Shown here: positions 54,301 through 58,430 of the stretch, piece by piece
Layout of the letters: each line of letters opens with the position of its first letter
Numbering within the stretch: the stretch's first letter is position 1
Origin: Microglena sp. YARC
Lineage: Eukaryota > Chlorophyta > Chlorophyceae > Chlamydomonadales > Chlamydomonadaceae
Direction of reading: 5' to 3'
DNA: 64,000 nucleotides
Assembly: GCA_022414725.1 (NCBI GenBank)
Contig: CM039466.1
Span: 16,118,035-16,182,034 of the forward strand
Notes under the pieces: generated by a model
Seen by the model: the letters and a program-made list of their open reading frames with translations, nothing else
What the model was told of the DNA's origin: nothing
Databases searched by the model: none
Translations under genes and position numbers: made by a program

Positions 54301-57300
54301 TCACTCGTCACAATTACTGTCACTCATCATCACTCATCACAATTACTGTCACTCATCATCACTCATCACAATAACTGTCACTCATCATCACTCATCACAA
54401 TTATTGTTACTGATCATCATCATCATCACTCATCATCACTCGTCACAATTACTGTCACTCATCATCACTCATCACAATTATGTTACTGATCATCACTCAT
54501 CATCACTCATCATCACTCGTCACAATTACTGTCACTCATCACTCATCACAATTACTGTCACTCATCATCACTCATCACCAATACTGTCACTCATCATCAC
54601 TCATCACAATTATTGTTACTGATCATCACTCATCATCATCATCATCACTCGTCACAATTACTGTCACTCATCATCACTCATCACAATTACTGTCACTCAT
54701 CATCACTCATCACAATTATTTTACTGATCATCACTCATCATCACTCATCATCACTCGTCACAATTACTGTCACTCATCATCACTCATCACAATTACTGTC
54801 ACTTTCATCACTGTCACTCACATCATCACATTATTGTTACTGTCACTCATCATCATCACAATTGTTACTGTCACTCATCATCACTCATCACACTGTCACT
54901 CATCACACTGTCAACTCATCATCCACTCATCACAATTATTGTTACTGATCATCACTCATCACTCATCATCACTCGTCACAATTACTGTCACTCATCATCA
55001 CTCATCACAATTATTGTTACTGATCATCACTCATTCATCACTCATCATCACTCGTCACAATTACTGTCACTCATCATCACTTCATCACTACATCATCACT
55101 CATCACAATAACTGTCACTCATCATCACTCATCACAATTATTGTTACTGATCATCACTCATCATCACTCATCATCACTCGTCACAATTACTGTCACTCAT
55201 CATCACTCATCACAATAACTGTCACTCATCATCACTCATCACAATTATTGTTACTGATCATCACTCATCATCACTCATCATCACTCGTCACAATTACTGT
55301 CTCTCATCATCACTCATCACAATTATTGTTACTGATCATCACTCATCATCATCATCATCATCACTCGTCACAATTACTGTCACTCATCATCACTCATCAC
55401 AATTATTGTTACTGATCATCACTCATCATCACTCATCATCACTCGTCACAATTACTGTCACTCATCATCACTCATCACAATTACTGATCACTCATCATCA
55501 CTCATCACAATAACTGTCACTCATCATCACTCATCACAATTATTGTTACTGATCATCACTCATCATCACTCATCATCACTCGTCACAATTACTGTCACTC
55601 ATCATCACTCATCACAATAACTGTCACTCATCATCACTCATCACATTTATTGTTACTGATCATCACTCATCATCACTCATCATCACTCATCATCACTCGT
55701 CACAATTACTGTCACTCATCATCACTCATCACAATTATTGTTACTGATCATCACTCATCATCACTCATCATCACTCGTCACAATTACTGTCACTCATCAT
55801 CACTCATCACAATTACTGTCACTCATCATCACTCATCACAATAACTGTCACTCATCATCACTCATCACAATTATTGTTACTGATCATCACTCATCATCAC
55901 TCATCATCACTCGTCACAATTACTGTCACTCATCATCACTCATCACAATTACTGTCACTCATCATCACTCATCACAATTACTGTCACTCATCATCACTCA
56001 TCACAATTATTGTTACTGATCATCACTCATCATCACTCGTCATCACTCGTCACAATTACTGTCACTCATCATCACTCATCACAATTATTGTTACTGATCA
56101 TCACTCATCATCACTCATCATCACTCGTCACAATTACTGTCACTCATCATCACTCATCACAATTACTGTCACTCATCATCACTCATCACAATAACTGTCA
56201 CTCATCATCACTCATCACAATTATTGTTACTGATCATCACTCATCATCACTCATCATCACTCGTCACAATTACTGTCACTCATCATCACTCATCACAATA
56301 ACTGTCACTCATCATCACTCATCACAATTATTGTTACTGATCATCACTCATCATCACTCATCATCACTCGTCACAATTACTGTCACTCATCATCACTCAT
56401 CACAATTACTGTCACTCATCATCACTCATCACAATTATTGTTACTGATCATCACTCATCATCACTCATCATCACTCGTCACAATTACTGTCACTCATCAT
56501 CACTCATCACAATTATTGTTACTGATCATCACTCATCATCACTCATCATCACTCGTCACAATTACTGTCACTCATCATCACTCATCACAATTACTGTCAC
56601 TCATCATCACTCATCACAATAACTGTCACTCATCATCACTCATCACAATTATTGTTACTGATCATCACTCATCATCACTCATCATCACTCGTCACAATTA
56701 CTGTCACTCATCATCACTCGTCACAATTACTGTCACTCATCATCACTCATCACAATTACTGTCACTCATCATCACTCATCATCACTCATCATCACTCATC
56801 ACAATAACTGTCACTCATCATCACTCATCACAATTATTGTTACTGATCATCACTCATCATCACTCATCATCACTCGTCACAATTACTGTCACTCATCATC
56901 ACCCGTCACAATTACTGTCACTCATCATCACTCATCACAATTACTGTCACTCATCATCACTCATCACAATTATTGTTACTGATCATCATCATCACTCATC
57001 ATCACTCATCATCACTCGTCACAATTACTGTCACTCATCATCACTCGTCACAATACCTGTTACTGATCATCACTCATCCAAAATACTGGCACTCATCATC
57101 ACTCATCATCACTCATCATCACTCATCACAATTATTGTTAGTGATCATCACTCATCATCACTCATCATCACTCGTCACAATTACTGTCACTCATCATCAC
57201 TCATCACAATTACTGGTACTGATCATCACTCGTCACAATTATTGGCACTCATCGTTACGCAGCTTGGAGTGAAGGCATTAGCCACAGCAATCACCAAATC

Positions 57301-58430
57301 TCCCAAGCTGGCTGACCTTGATCTGAGCTGCAACGCTGATGTGGGCGACAACTTCATGGCGGTCATCATTAATGCAATCCGAAACCACAAGACACTGACT
57401 AAGGTTTGGATTATTCATGCCTATGCCTTCACTATTTGTTTTGTTGTGTGGCATCGCAAATCGAGCGACTCGGTATGTGTGTGTAGGAGGAAGGGGGGGG
57501 AGGGGTTGCATACCCACCCCACCCCACCACTCCACTCCACTCCACTCCACTCCACTCCACTCCACTCCACAACACACGACAACTTCATGGCGGTCATCAT
57601 TAATTTAATCCGAAACTACAAGACACTGATTAGGGTTTGGATTCTTCATGCCTTCGTCTTCACTTTTTTTTGTGTGTGTCGCGTCGCAAATTGAGCGACT
57701 CGGTGTGTGTGGAATAGGAAGGAAGGGAGGGGGGGGGGGGGGGGGGGGGGGAGGGGGGAGGTGTTGCATACATACCACACACCACTCCACTCCACTCCAC
57801 TCAAAAAAAAAAACGACAAATTAATGGCGGTCATCATTAATGCAATCCAAAACCACAAGACACTGAGTAGGGTTTGGATTCTTCATGCCTTTGTCTTCAC
57901 AGTTTTTTTGTGTGAGACGCGTTGTAAATTGAGCGACTCGGTGTGTGTGTGTGGAGGAGGAAGGGAGCGGGGGGGGGGGGGGGGGGAGAGGGGGAGGTGT
58001 TGCATACACACTACACCACTCCACTCCACTTCACTCCTCAAAACACAACTACTTCATGGCGGTCATCATAAATTTAATCCGAAACTACAAAACACTGACT
58101 AGTGTTTGGATTCTTCATGCCTTCGTCTTCGCTGTTTTTTTGTGTGTGTCGCGTCGCAAATTGAGCGACTCGATATGTGTTTACTTGGTCGGAATCAATC
58201 CTAAACCCTAAACCCTAAACCCTCCCCAATTCCTTGCTGCCCTCCAGCTTAATCTCAGTTTTTGCTCTCTTGGGTCCTCGTGTGCCGCGGCTCTACAAGC
58301 ACTCATATCCTCCTCTTCCTCTGGGTTGAAGGAGATAGTCCTCAGTGGCTGCTCGGAGGGACTTGGAGAAAGCATGGTGCAGGAAGTTGCCAAGTGGTGC
58401 AGCCGGCAGAATCAGGCAGCGCCTTCATAG
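21564..58430 (+). CDS. TIR-like / leucine-rich repeat protein gene (multi-exon, 5' incomplete)
   Basis: Eleven exons can be joined: 21,564-21,651; 23,142-23,275; 24,731-24,913; 26,228-26,416; 28,232-28,369; 35,505-35,678; 38,271-38,475; 39,850-39,975; 48,473-48,572; 57,263-57,403; 58,248-58,430. They total 1,661 nt (about 553 residues). Phases agree at every junction except entry to 48,473 (one base short). The first three exons resemble, from memory of the family, the TIR-like domain with WLDI and WCL(Y/W)E motifs in algal and protist LRR or TPR proteins. The rest is RNI-type LRR, with several introns falling at the same point of the repeat. A sensing or scaffolding role is only inferred from domains. 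Exons before VYYWLDI are missing. Introns are filled with tandem arrays and partial exon copies. Confidence 0.8.
21665..21739. repeat. (CTGT)n microsatellite
   Basis: About eighteen CTGT units starting 13 bases after the donor of the preceding exon. From here to 21,820 nothing else is recognised. Confidence 0.97.
21821..21893 (+). repeat. Short dispersed repeat C, full-type copy in an intron
   Basis: Reads GTTACAGTCCAGGGGTA, AATAGGCTAAAGGGACTTGCC, then GGCAGGAAGGGCTAAAAAGAAA (interrupted here). Matches the copy at 60,565 (plus) and 60,233 (minus); a shortened form makes the 56-bp array at 28.8 kb. No terminal repeats or coding sequence are visible. Confidence 0.8.
22034..22109. repeat. (GA)n / (GAGACA)n microsatellite
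   Basis: A purine run of GA dinucleotides with CAGA interruptions. From 22,110 to 22,365 there is plain intron sequence with a short imperfect duplication around CCCACTGATTT and no gene. Confidence 0.95.
22370..22590. repeat. Irregular CAACTCGCAACTCA array
   Basis: Many imperfect units of CAACTCGCAACTCA with AACAA variants. The following stretch to 22,700 has three or four copies of GCAGCTAGGATTCCG. Both are intronic. From 22,700 to 22,978 nothing is recognised except C-rich sequence. Confidence 0.8.
22979..23000. repeat. Poly-C run
   Basis: About twenty C residues in a row, followed by C-rich and CA-rich sequence up to 23,040. Its length is unreliable in any assembly. Confidence 0.9.
23047..23141 (+). 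repeat. Acceptor-side partial copy of the next exon
   Basis: TTTTGCAG is followed by GTGTCATCAAGGGAGTGAAG, identical to the start of the exon at 23,142 for about 40 bases (through CTCTACAT). Then (TTTTCACTC)n leads into the true acceptor TTATTGCAG. This is the simplest case of the boundary duplication found at nearly all exons of this gene. Confidence 0.9.
23142..23275 (+). CDS. LRR gene exon: WCLYE motif
   Basis: 134 nt, phase 1 in and phase 0 out, acceptor TTGCAG, donor GTAAGT. Encodes GVIKGVKSVLF, HPLLRPMATTRIWCLYEAL and VAHQTEGVQLQII. The R-x-WC-L-x-E motif after a hydrophobic strand is the hallmark of the TIR-like domain of this family (family knowledge). The glycine codon is completed across the intron from the VYYWLDI exon. 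Confidence 0.85.
23276..24730 (+). repeat. Intron with seven acceptor-side copies of the next exon
   Basis: Copies of the exon start (TTTGA(T/C)AGCAGC) begin at 23,581, 23,755, 24,161, 24,259, 24,389, 24,488 and 24,597. All but 24,389 (ACACGG) keep a CCCCACAG-type acceptor. The copies at 24,259 and 24,597 extend about 50 bases into the exon, to AAGGATGCTTGC, and then diverge. Between 23,890 and 24,145 lies a 22-bp array of GTTTTCCTACAGCCACATTA units, which repeats another CCTACAG acceptor. The stretch 23,276-23,560 contains two copies of an intron segment (GTCCATGGAT ... TCCTCGGACAA). Poly-G around 23,400. Confidence 0.85.
24731..24913 (+). CDS. LRR gene exon: end of TIR-like region
   Basis: 183 nt, phase 0 both ends, acceptor CCCCCACAG, donor GTCAGT. 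Encodes 61 residues from FDSSLPATAAGG to IGYAK, including a conserved-looking KARASSDDDRQYILRMIKSG. In the family this block (acidic DDR or EDR, then a helix, then G-hydrophobic) follows the WCLYE strand. It is the last and only complete one in a series of partial copies. Confidence 0.85.
24914..25240 (+). repeat. Three donor-side copies of the preceding exon
   Basis: The exon end (GATGACAGGCAGT ... GGGTATGCAAAG) and its GTCAGTAG donor are repeated with a period near 107 bp. Donor-like GT starts at 25,021, 25,129 and 25,236, after the true one at 24,914. Confidence 0.9.
25241..26227 (+). repeat. (AACCC)n tracts with four acceptor-side copies of the next exon
   Basis: Exon-start copies begin at 25,374 (AG lost), 25,518, 25,963 and 26,098. 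Each has about 75 bases of exon and then reads GGC TAA, an in-frame stop, followed by a conserved linker ACTGATTAACTGAA. Pentamer AACCC arrays occupy 25,300-25,373 and 25,640-25,957, with AAACC and CCCTG variants. Confidence 0.9.
26228..26416 (+). CDS. LRR gene exon: linker helix region
   Basis: 189 nt, phase 0 both ends, acceptor CACCCCAG, donor GTGAGT. Encodes 63 residues: FNDLIRVLLEDCMLEALLRH, an alanine-rich stretch, GGSIHSSHYFLTGSAG and DAVAPVLAR. The start fits the last helix of the TIR-like family; the remainder links to the LRRs and was not recognised. Confidence 0.85.
26417..27135 (+). repeat. Four donor-side copies of the preceding exon plus TCCAATTTGCA array
   Basis: Exon-end copies (CTGGGTCAGCTGGTAGAGCG ... 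TTGCAAGG) with donors at 26,598, 26,807, 26,918 and 27,127 (the last GTGCGT). The copy at 26,830 reaches furthest back into the exon (GGGGGTAGCATC). Between them runs an array of GTCCAATTTGCA(A/G)G, about 13 bp per unit. Confidence 0.9.
27203..27412 (-). mobile_element. Dispersed repeat family B, copy 2 (inverted)
   Basis: Reading the minus strand: AACAAGTCCTA, AGCGTCGCAAGCG, GACCGTTGGCTGACGTGTCA, a poly-G run, then GGGGGATCC.GCCCCCCC and GGGGGGATCCGC. Same order as the copies at 20,046 and 47,334, opposite strand, inside an intron of the LRR gene. Confidence 0.75.
27413..28231 (+). repeat. Six acceptor-side copies of the next exon
   Basis: Exon-start copies (GTCATCGCTGACAGCAGTTG and variants) begin at about 27,430, 27,550, 27,667, 27,813, 27,963 and 28,117. 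They are separated by a repeated intron phrase, AAGCACTACAGCCTGACTGT. The copy at 28,117 runs to TTGCATG TTA AAT CTA TGA, an in-frame stop. The copies at 27,963 and 27,813 also include the middle of the exon (GATGTGAGCTGAAGGTGCA). Confidence 0.9.
28232..28369 (+). CDS. LRR gene exon: first LRRs
   Basis: 138 nt, phase 0 both ends, acceptor CCCTTTCAG, donor GTGAGT. Encodes 46 residues: VIADSSCMTSVKLQRCELKV, a helix part (GKVLSEALTMNETL) and LELDLSNNPE. The L-x-L-x-x-N-N pattern at the end is an RNI-type LRR strand, split by the intron exactly after NNPE; the next exon supplies LGDDG. Confidence 0.9.
28370..28790 (+). repeat. Donor-side copies of the preceding exon (first group)
   Basis: Copies of AAGAGTCTTGT(C/A)(C/T)GAAGC ... 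CCGGAG with donors at 28,546 and 28,707; three more occur further on at 28,923, 30,273 and 30,658. Each is followed by the same intron phrase GTGAGTACAGGAAGTGCTT and by short repeat C (GTTACAGTCCAGGGGTAG). Confidence 0.9.
28791..29965. repeat. 56-bp array derived from short repeat C
   Basis: About twenty units containing GTTACAGTCCAAGGGTAGCC, AAAGAGGCCAAAGGGACCTG and CCCAACCATGTATGCT, period 56 bp (29,161 and 29,217 for example). Units differ by a few point changes (AGAGG/ACAGG, CCCAA/CTCAA). It contains the first part of dispersed repeat C, so this is a mobile-looking repeat turned into a minisatellite. One donor-side exon copy (donor 28,923) lies in its left part. Confidence 0.95.
29977..30184 (-). 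mobile_element. tRNA-derived SINE, copy 2 (full length, with TSD)
   Basis: On the minus strand: AGCCCCTTTCAGTG start, A box TGGTGTAGTGG, B box GGGTTCGACCC, body, tail GGCGTTATCATC. Flanked by AAGAGTCTTGT (29,966-29,976) and AAGATTCTTGT (30,185-30,195), a target-site duplication with one mismatch. It interrupts the exon-end copy array. Not a functional tRNA gene: it has the full SINE body behind the head. Confidence 0.85.
30196..30806 (+). repeat. Last donor-side exon copies, repeat C fragments, pyrimidine tract
   Basis: Exon-end copies with donors at 30,273 (GTGAGT) and 30,658 (GTGAGT). Short repeat C fragments occur at about 30,338-30,425. A TTTTTC-rich tract spans 30,533-30,580. From 30,660 to 30,795 is ordinary intron with GGCATT repeats. 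Confidence 0.8.
30807..31030 (+). repeat. Two acceptor-side copies of the exon at 35,505
   Basis: GGTTGCAG then CTCGAAGACGATTGGACGGC at 30,807, and GGGTTGCAG then CTTGGAGACGATGGACGGC at 31,005. Both turn within about 30 bases into A/C repeats. An (AAACCC)n tract lies between them (30,863-30,935). Confidence 0.9.
31030..33705. repeat. 2.7-kb A/C-only 18-bp array
   Basis: The unit is AACACCAACCCACACCAA, about 145 copies, with indel-rich parts between 31.5 and 33.3 kb. The plus strand has almost no G or T, an extreme strand bias. The minus strand reads GGTGTGGGTTGGTGTTTGG, which could fold as a two-layer G-quadruplex. It grows directly out of an exon-start copy. Six-frame openness here is a composition effect. 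Confidence 0.97.
33706..34190. repeat. 90-bp tandem array
   Basis: Five to six near-identical units with CTTATGATTATCATGATTAC, CCCTAACCGAAACCCCC, ACATTCAAACCCACCAAACC and CCATACACACACCC. The period is 90 bp, so one frame is open as a 30-residue repeat; no sign of selection for protein. High identity suggests recent expansion. Confidence 0.95.
34191..35504 (+). repeat. Six further acceptor-side copies of the next exon
   Basis: Exon-start copies begin at 34,270, 34,604, 34,837, 35,039 (acceptor CTG instead of CAG), 35,219 and 35,341. The 34,604 copy extends to ACTGCGGTGTTCGAGACAGAGCAGCATAAG and there meets a TAA stop. Units share a preceding intron phrase (AATGAGTCTTACATGAAGTCC). Together with 30,807 and 31,005 this makes eight copies. 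Confidence 0.9.
34364..34563. mobile_element. hAT-type MITE with perfect 8-bp TSD
   Basis: A 200-bp element starts TAGGGATAGGCAATATGATA and ends, on the opposite strand, TAGGGAACGGTAAATCATAT. It is flanked by CACATGAG at 34,356-34,363 and 34,564-34,571. The 8-bp duplication and TAGGG termini fit hAT transposons. The inside is mostly ATATGATATCATATGATATC palindromes around a short unique core (AACTTTGGCCTGGGCC). It has no coding capacity. Neighbouring tandem units show the unfilled site. Confidence 0.9.
35505..35678 (+). CDS. LRR gene exon: LGDDG...GCNQQ
   Basis: 174 nt, phase 0 both ends, acceptor GGATGCAG, donor GTGTGA. Encodes 58 residues: LGDDGTAAIASSM, TLKRISLYNCGVGDRAALAL, then NALEHLDLGCNQQ. 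Two LRR units of RNI type with L-x-x-L-x-L strands. Joins NNPE before and VTPSG after without a break. It is the only complete member of nine acceptor-linked copies. Confidence 0.92.
35697..35885. repeat. GTGTGTTGTGTGT-type microsatellite
   Basis: Irregular (GT)n with TGCCGTGTG and TATGTG interruptions, starting about 20 bases after the donor. Confidence 0.95.
35924..36000 (+). repeat. Decayed acceptor-side copies of the exon at 38,271
   Basis: Two short units, ACCAACCCTACCCA followed by TGTGACTTCAACTGGATTG and AAGTGAAT, resemble the CCAACCCTACCCAG|GTCACTCC junction at 38,271 but have lost the AG. Confidence 0.6.
36022..36770. repeat. 34-bp tandem array
   Basis: About twenty units of GGACACTTTAAGGACACTTT and AACTTGCAAGATAC, period 34 bp (TAACTT at 36,061 and 36,095). 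It has an internal 10-12-bp sub-repeat (GGACACTTTAA). Indels increase around 36,180 and 36,580-36,720. Confidence 0.95.
36780..36954 (-). other. tRNA-like segment next to a SINE tail
   Basis: The minus strand contains GGTTCGAACCCC, a good B box, but no convincing A box at the right distance. It is either the decayed head of another SINE or unrelated. No cloverleaf was found by eye. Confidence 0.3.
36955..37072 (-). mobile_element. tRNA-derived SINE, copy 3 (5'-truncated)
   Basis: Only the body and tail are present: minus strand ... GTAGGAGACCGCTCCCAACC, ACCACGCCCCACCAGGCG, TTATCATTACC then a T run. The tRNA head is absent. Flanks TCCGATCCCTA (left) and TCCAATCCCTA (right) may be an 11-bp target-site duplication with one mismatch, as expected for a truncated retroposition. 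Confidence 0.7.
37073..38270 (+). repeat. Seven acceptor-side copies of the next exon
   Basis: Copies of GTCACTCCAAGTGGATTGTC begin at 37,078, 37,259, 37,436, 37,605, 37,793, 37,981 and 38,141, mostly preceded by CCAACCCTACCCAG. The last units are about 160-190 bp long. Most run on to GGCTTGATGTCCCTC TGA, an in-frame stop absent from the true exon. Each also carries repeated ACCACTTGTGTACAACC phrases. A (CA)n tract sits at 37,454-37,560 and a poly-C run at 37,222-37,252. Confidence 0.92.
38271..38475 (+). CDS. LRR gene exon: VTPSG...LAAMAP
   Basis: 205 nt, phase 0 in, phase 1 out, acceptor CTACCCAG, donor GTGCGT. Encodes 68 residues plus one base: VTPSGLSAMLAGLISNSTLR, HLSLSRMPASVMGSIPAV, MLMKNSHIRSLDLSSCNLGD, LAAMAP. 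Two LRR strands (LRHLSLS and IRSLDLSSCNL) are clear. Confidence 0.92.
38476..39412 (+). repeat. Three donor-side copies of the preceding exon plus TAGCCTGAAA array
   Basis: Exon-end copies (GGAC(C/G)TGTCCAGCTGTAACTT ... GCCATGGCACCAG) with donors at 38,777, 39,045 and 39,406. Between them are repeats of AAGAGGTGGGATCTAGT, CGATTCCGTAATTGGCGCTA and a 10-bp TAGCCTGAAA array (39,195-39,345). A minus-strand fragment resembling short repeat C (CAAATTGGCTAAAGGGACGT) lies at 39,071-39,100. Confidence 0.9.
39413..39849 (+). repeat. (GGTGATGGT)n tracts with two acceptor-side copies of the next exon
   Basis: The junction CCTCAGCCCTCAG|GACTGGTGATGG occurs at 39,622 and 39,735 and again, diverged, at the true exon. 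In each copy the exon start GGTGATGG dissolves into (GGTGAT)n. The repeated intron part includes CTTTTTCCTGAAGCC and TTTCTTTCCTTCCTCAG. Confidence 0.9.
39850..39975 (+). CDS. LRR gene exon: INLGNNNMGQ
   Basis: 126 nt, phase 1 at both ends, acceptor ACCCGCAG, donor GTGAGT. Encodes GLVMAQSLTEINLGNNNMGQ, KSLSTLAAYLNGNPRLTILR and LDG (first and last glycines split by introns). A textbook RNI-type LRR: L-x-x-I-x-L-x-x-N-x-M. Confidence 0.92.
39976..40305 (+). repeat. Two donor-side copies, one almost a full exon
   Basis: Copies of ACTGAAATCATCCTCGGAGA through GGCTGGATG with donors at 40,141 and 40,297. The first has a TAG and frame changes. The second is open throughout and would read TEIILGDNNLGQKSSSTLAA and onward, a good LRR, but lacks the first exon bases after the acceptor. 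Its AG (ACAAACCAG) would place it out of phase. Confidence 0.85.
40306..40570. repeat. (AAACCC)n-rich tract
   Basis: Runs of CCAAAACC, ACACAAACAC and AAACCC between the exon-end copies and the large 90-bp dimer array. No gene. Confidence 0.9.
40571..47090. repeat. 6.5-kb dimeric array (45+45 = 90 bp)
   Basis: About 70 copies of a 90-bp unit made of two related halves: GGATCCCAACAAGTTCGCAA-AATGGACTGAAATATATTTG and GGGTCCCAACAAGTTCGCAA-AAGGGACTCCAAAATAGGTG. Clean copies occur at 45.9-47.0 kb; indels increase leftward to 41-43 kb. ORFs on both strands are periodic by-products. The right end is interrupted by a SINE, after which one unit remnant (CCCAAAATAGGTGCAAGAAG) continues. Confidence 0.97.
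47095..47292 (-). mobile_element. tRNA-derived SINE, copy 4 (different tRNA head)
   Basis: The minus-strand tail (ACCACGCCCCACCAGGCATT ATCATTAC) and body match the other SINEs. The head differs, however: A-box-like TGGCTCAATAAC and B-box-like GGGTTAGAATCCC. The A-box variant suggests a different parent tRNA joined to the same body. Inserted at the right end of the 90-bp array, whose unit resumes on the far side. Confidence 0.75.
47334..47544 (+). mobile_element. Dispersed repeat family B, copy 3
   Basis: ACAAGTCCTATGCAGCGTCG, GGTGGCAACG, CGACCGTTGGCTGACGTGTC, CGGTCGGATGGACAAAGGGG and the GC-rich end GGGGGCTCCCGCCCCC, then GGGGGCTCCGCCAAAAA. The best-preserved copy for defining the ends. Confidence 0.8.
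47545..48472 (+). repeat. Acceptor-side copies of the next exon and poly-C runs
   Basis: About eight copies of (TG/GG)CAATGAAAAGC(C/T)GGGAGA, beginning near 47,586, 47,692, 47,797, 47,906, 47,986, 48,078, 48,198 and 48,365, followed by TTGAGAGTTTGGCTCACTCA. The later units have GGTGCAG|GC acceptors after long poly-C runs (48,160-48,185; 48,329-48,353; 48,443-48,465). Phrases such as AAAAAGGTCCCCAATATA resemble the 90-bp array unit. Confidence 0.88.
48473..48572 (+). CDS. LRR gene exon: NEKLGDAIESL (one base short)
   Basis: Acceptor CGTTGCAG, donor GTGAGT. In the LRR frame it reads NEKLGDAIESLAAALP, AYDLHTLGLRSIGLQP (33 codons from 48,474). The preceding exon ends in phase 1, so two bases are needed before AAT. 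Only C is present here, whereas the partial copies at 47,986, 48,198 and 48,365 have GC after their AG. A lost G next to a poly-C run, real or from sequencing, explains it. The frame after this exon is normal. Confidence 0.85.
48573..57262. repeat. 8.6-kb TCATCACTCATCACAATTACTG array
   Basis: Fills one intron. The main unit is 29 bp (CACAATTACTGTCACTCATC plus ATCACTCAT). It alternates with longer units that contain TTATTGTTACTGATCATCAC and two to three ATCATCACTC blocks, so there is a higher-order pattern. Units are tidy at 55.4-57.2 kb and 49.9-52.7 kb and indel-rich at 52.9-55.1 kb. The plus strand has very few G. The 48.6-49.4 kb part is the most diverged. Serine/histidine/leucine-rich frames are artefacts. 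Confidence 0.97.
57263..57403 (+). CDS. LRR gene exon: LGVKALATAI...LDLSCN
   Basis: 141 nt, phase 0 both ends, acceptor TTACGCAG. The donor is GTTTGG, weak but repeated in the downstream copies. Encodes 47 residues: LGVKALATAITKSPKLADLD, LSCNADVGDNFMAVIINAIR, NHKTLTK. One complete RNI-type LRR (LADLDLSCNADVGD) and the helix of the next. Confidence 0.9.
57404..58199 (+). repeat. Three donor-side copies of the preceding exon with G and CACTC runs
   Basis: Copies of ACTTCATGGCGGTCATCATT through ACACTGA(T/G/C)TA followed by GTTTGGATTCTTCATGCC, with donor-like GT at 57,635, 57,872 and 58,104. Each is followed by TTGAGCGACTCGGTGTGTGT, a poly-G tract and a (CACTC)n tract, so the whole ~230-bp block is duplicated. 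Confidence 0.9.
58200..58223. repeat. Interstitial telomere-type repeat (CCCTAAA)3
   Basis: Three and a half plant-type telomere heptamers on the plus strand, ending 24 bases before the last acceptor of the LRR gene. Short but perfect. Confidence 0.9.
58248..58430 (+). CDS. LRR gene last exon and stop
   Basis: 183 nt including TAG, acceptor CCTCCAG, phase 0. Encodes 60 residues: LNLSFCSLGSSCAAALQALI, SSSSSGLKEIVLSGC, EGLGESMVQEVAKWCSRQNQ and AAPS. It completes the strand begun by TLTK in the previous exon. The stop TAG lies in the first unit of a minisatellite (GGCAGCGCCTTCATAGGCAC) that continues downstream. Confidence 0.92.
   Translation, partial: LNLSFCSLGSSCAAALQALISSSSSGLKEIVLSGCSEGLGESMVQEVAKWCSRQNQAAPS

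Noticed and set aside
48587..57245. Leu/His/Ser-rich plus-strand frames
   Set aside because: Translation of TCATCAC repeats. Only the end of the frame at 57,263-57,403 is a real exon.
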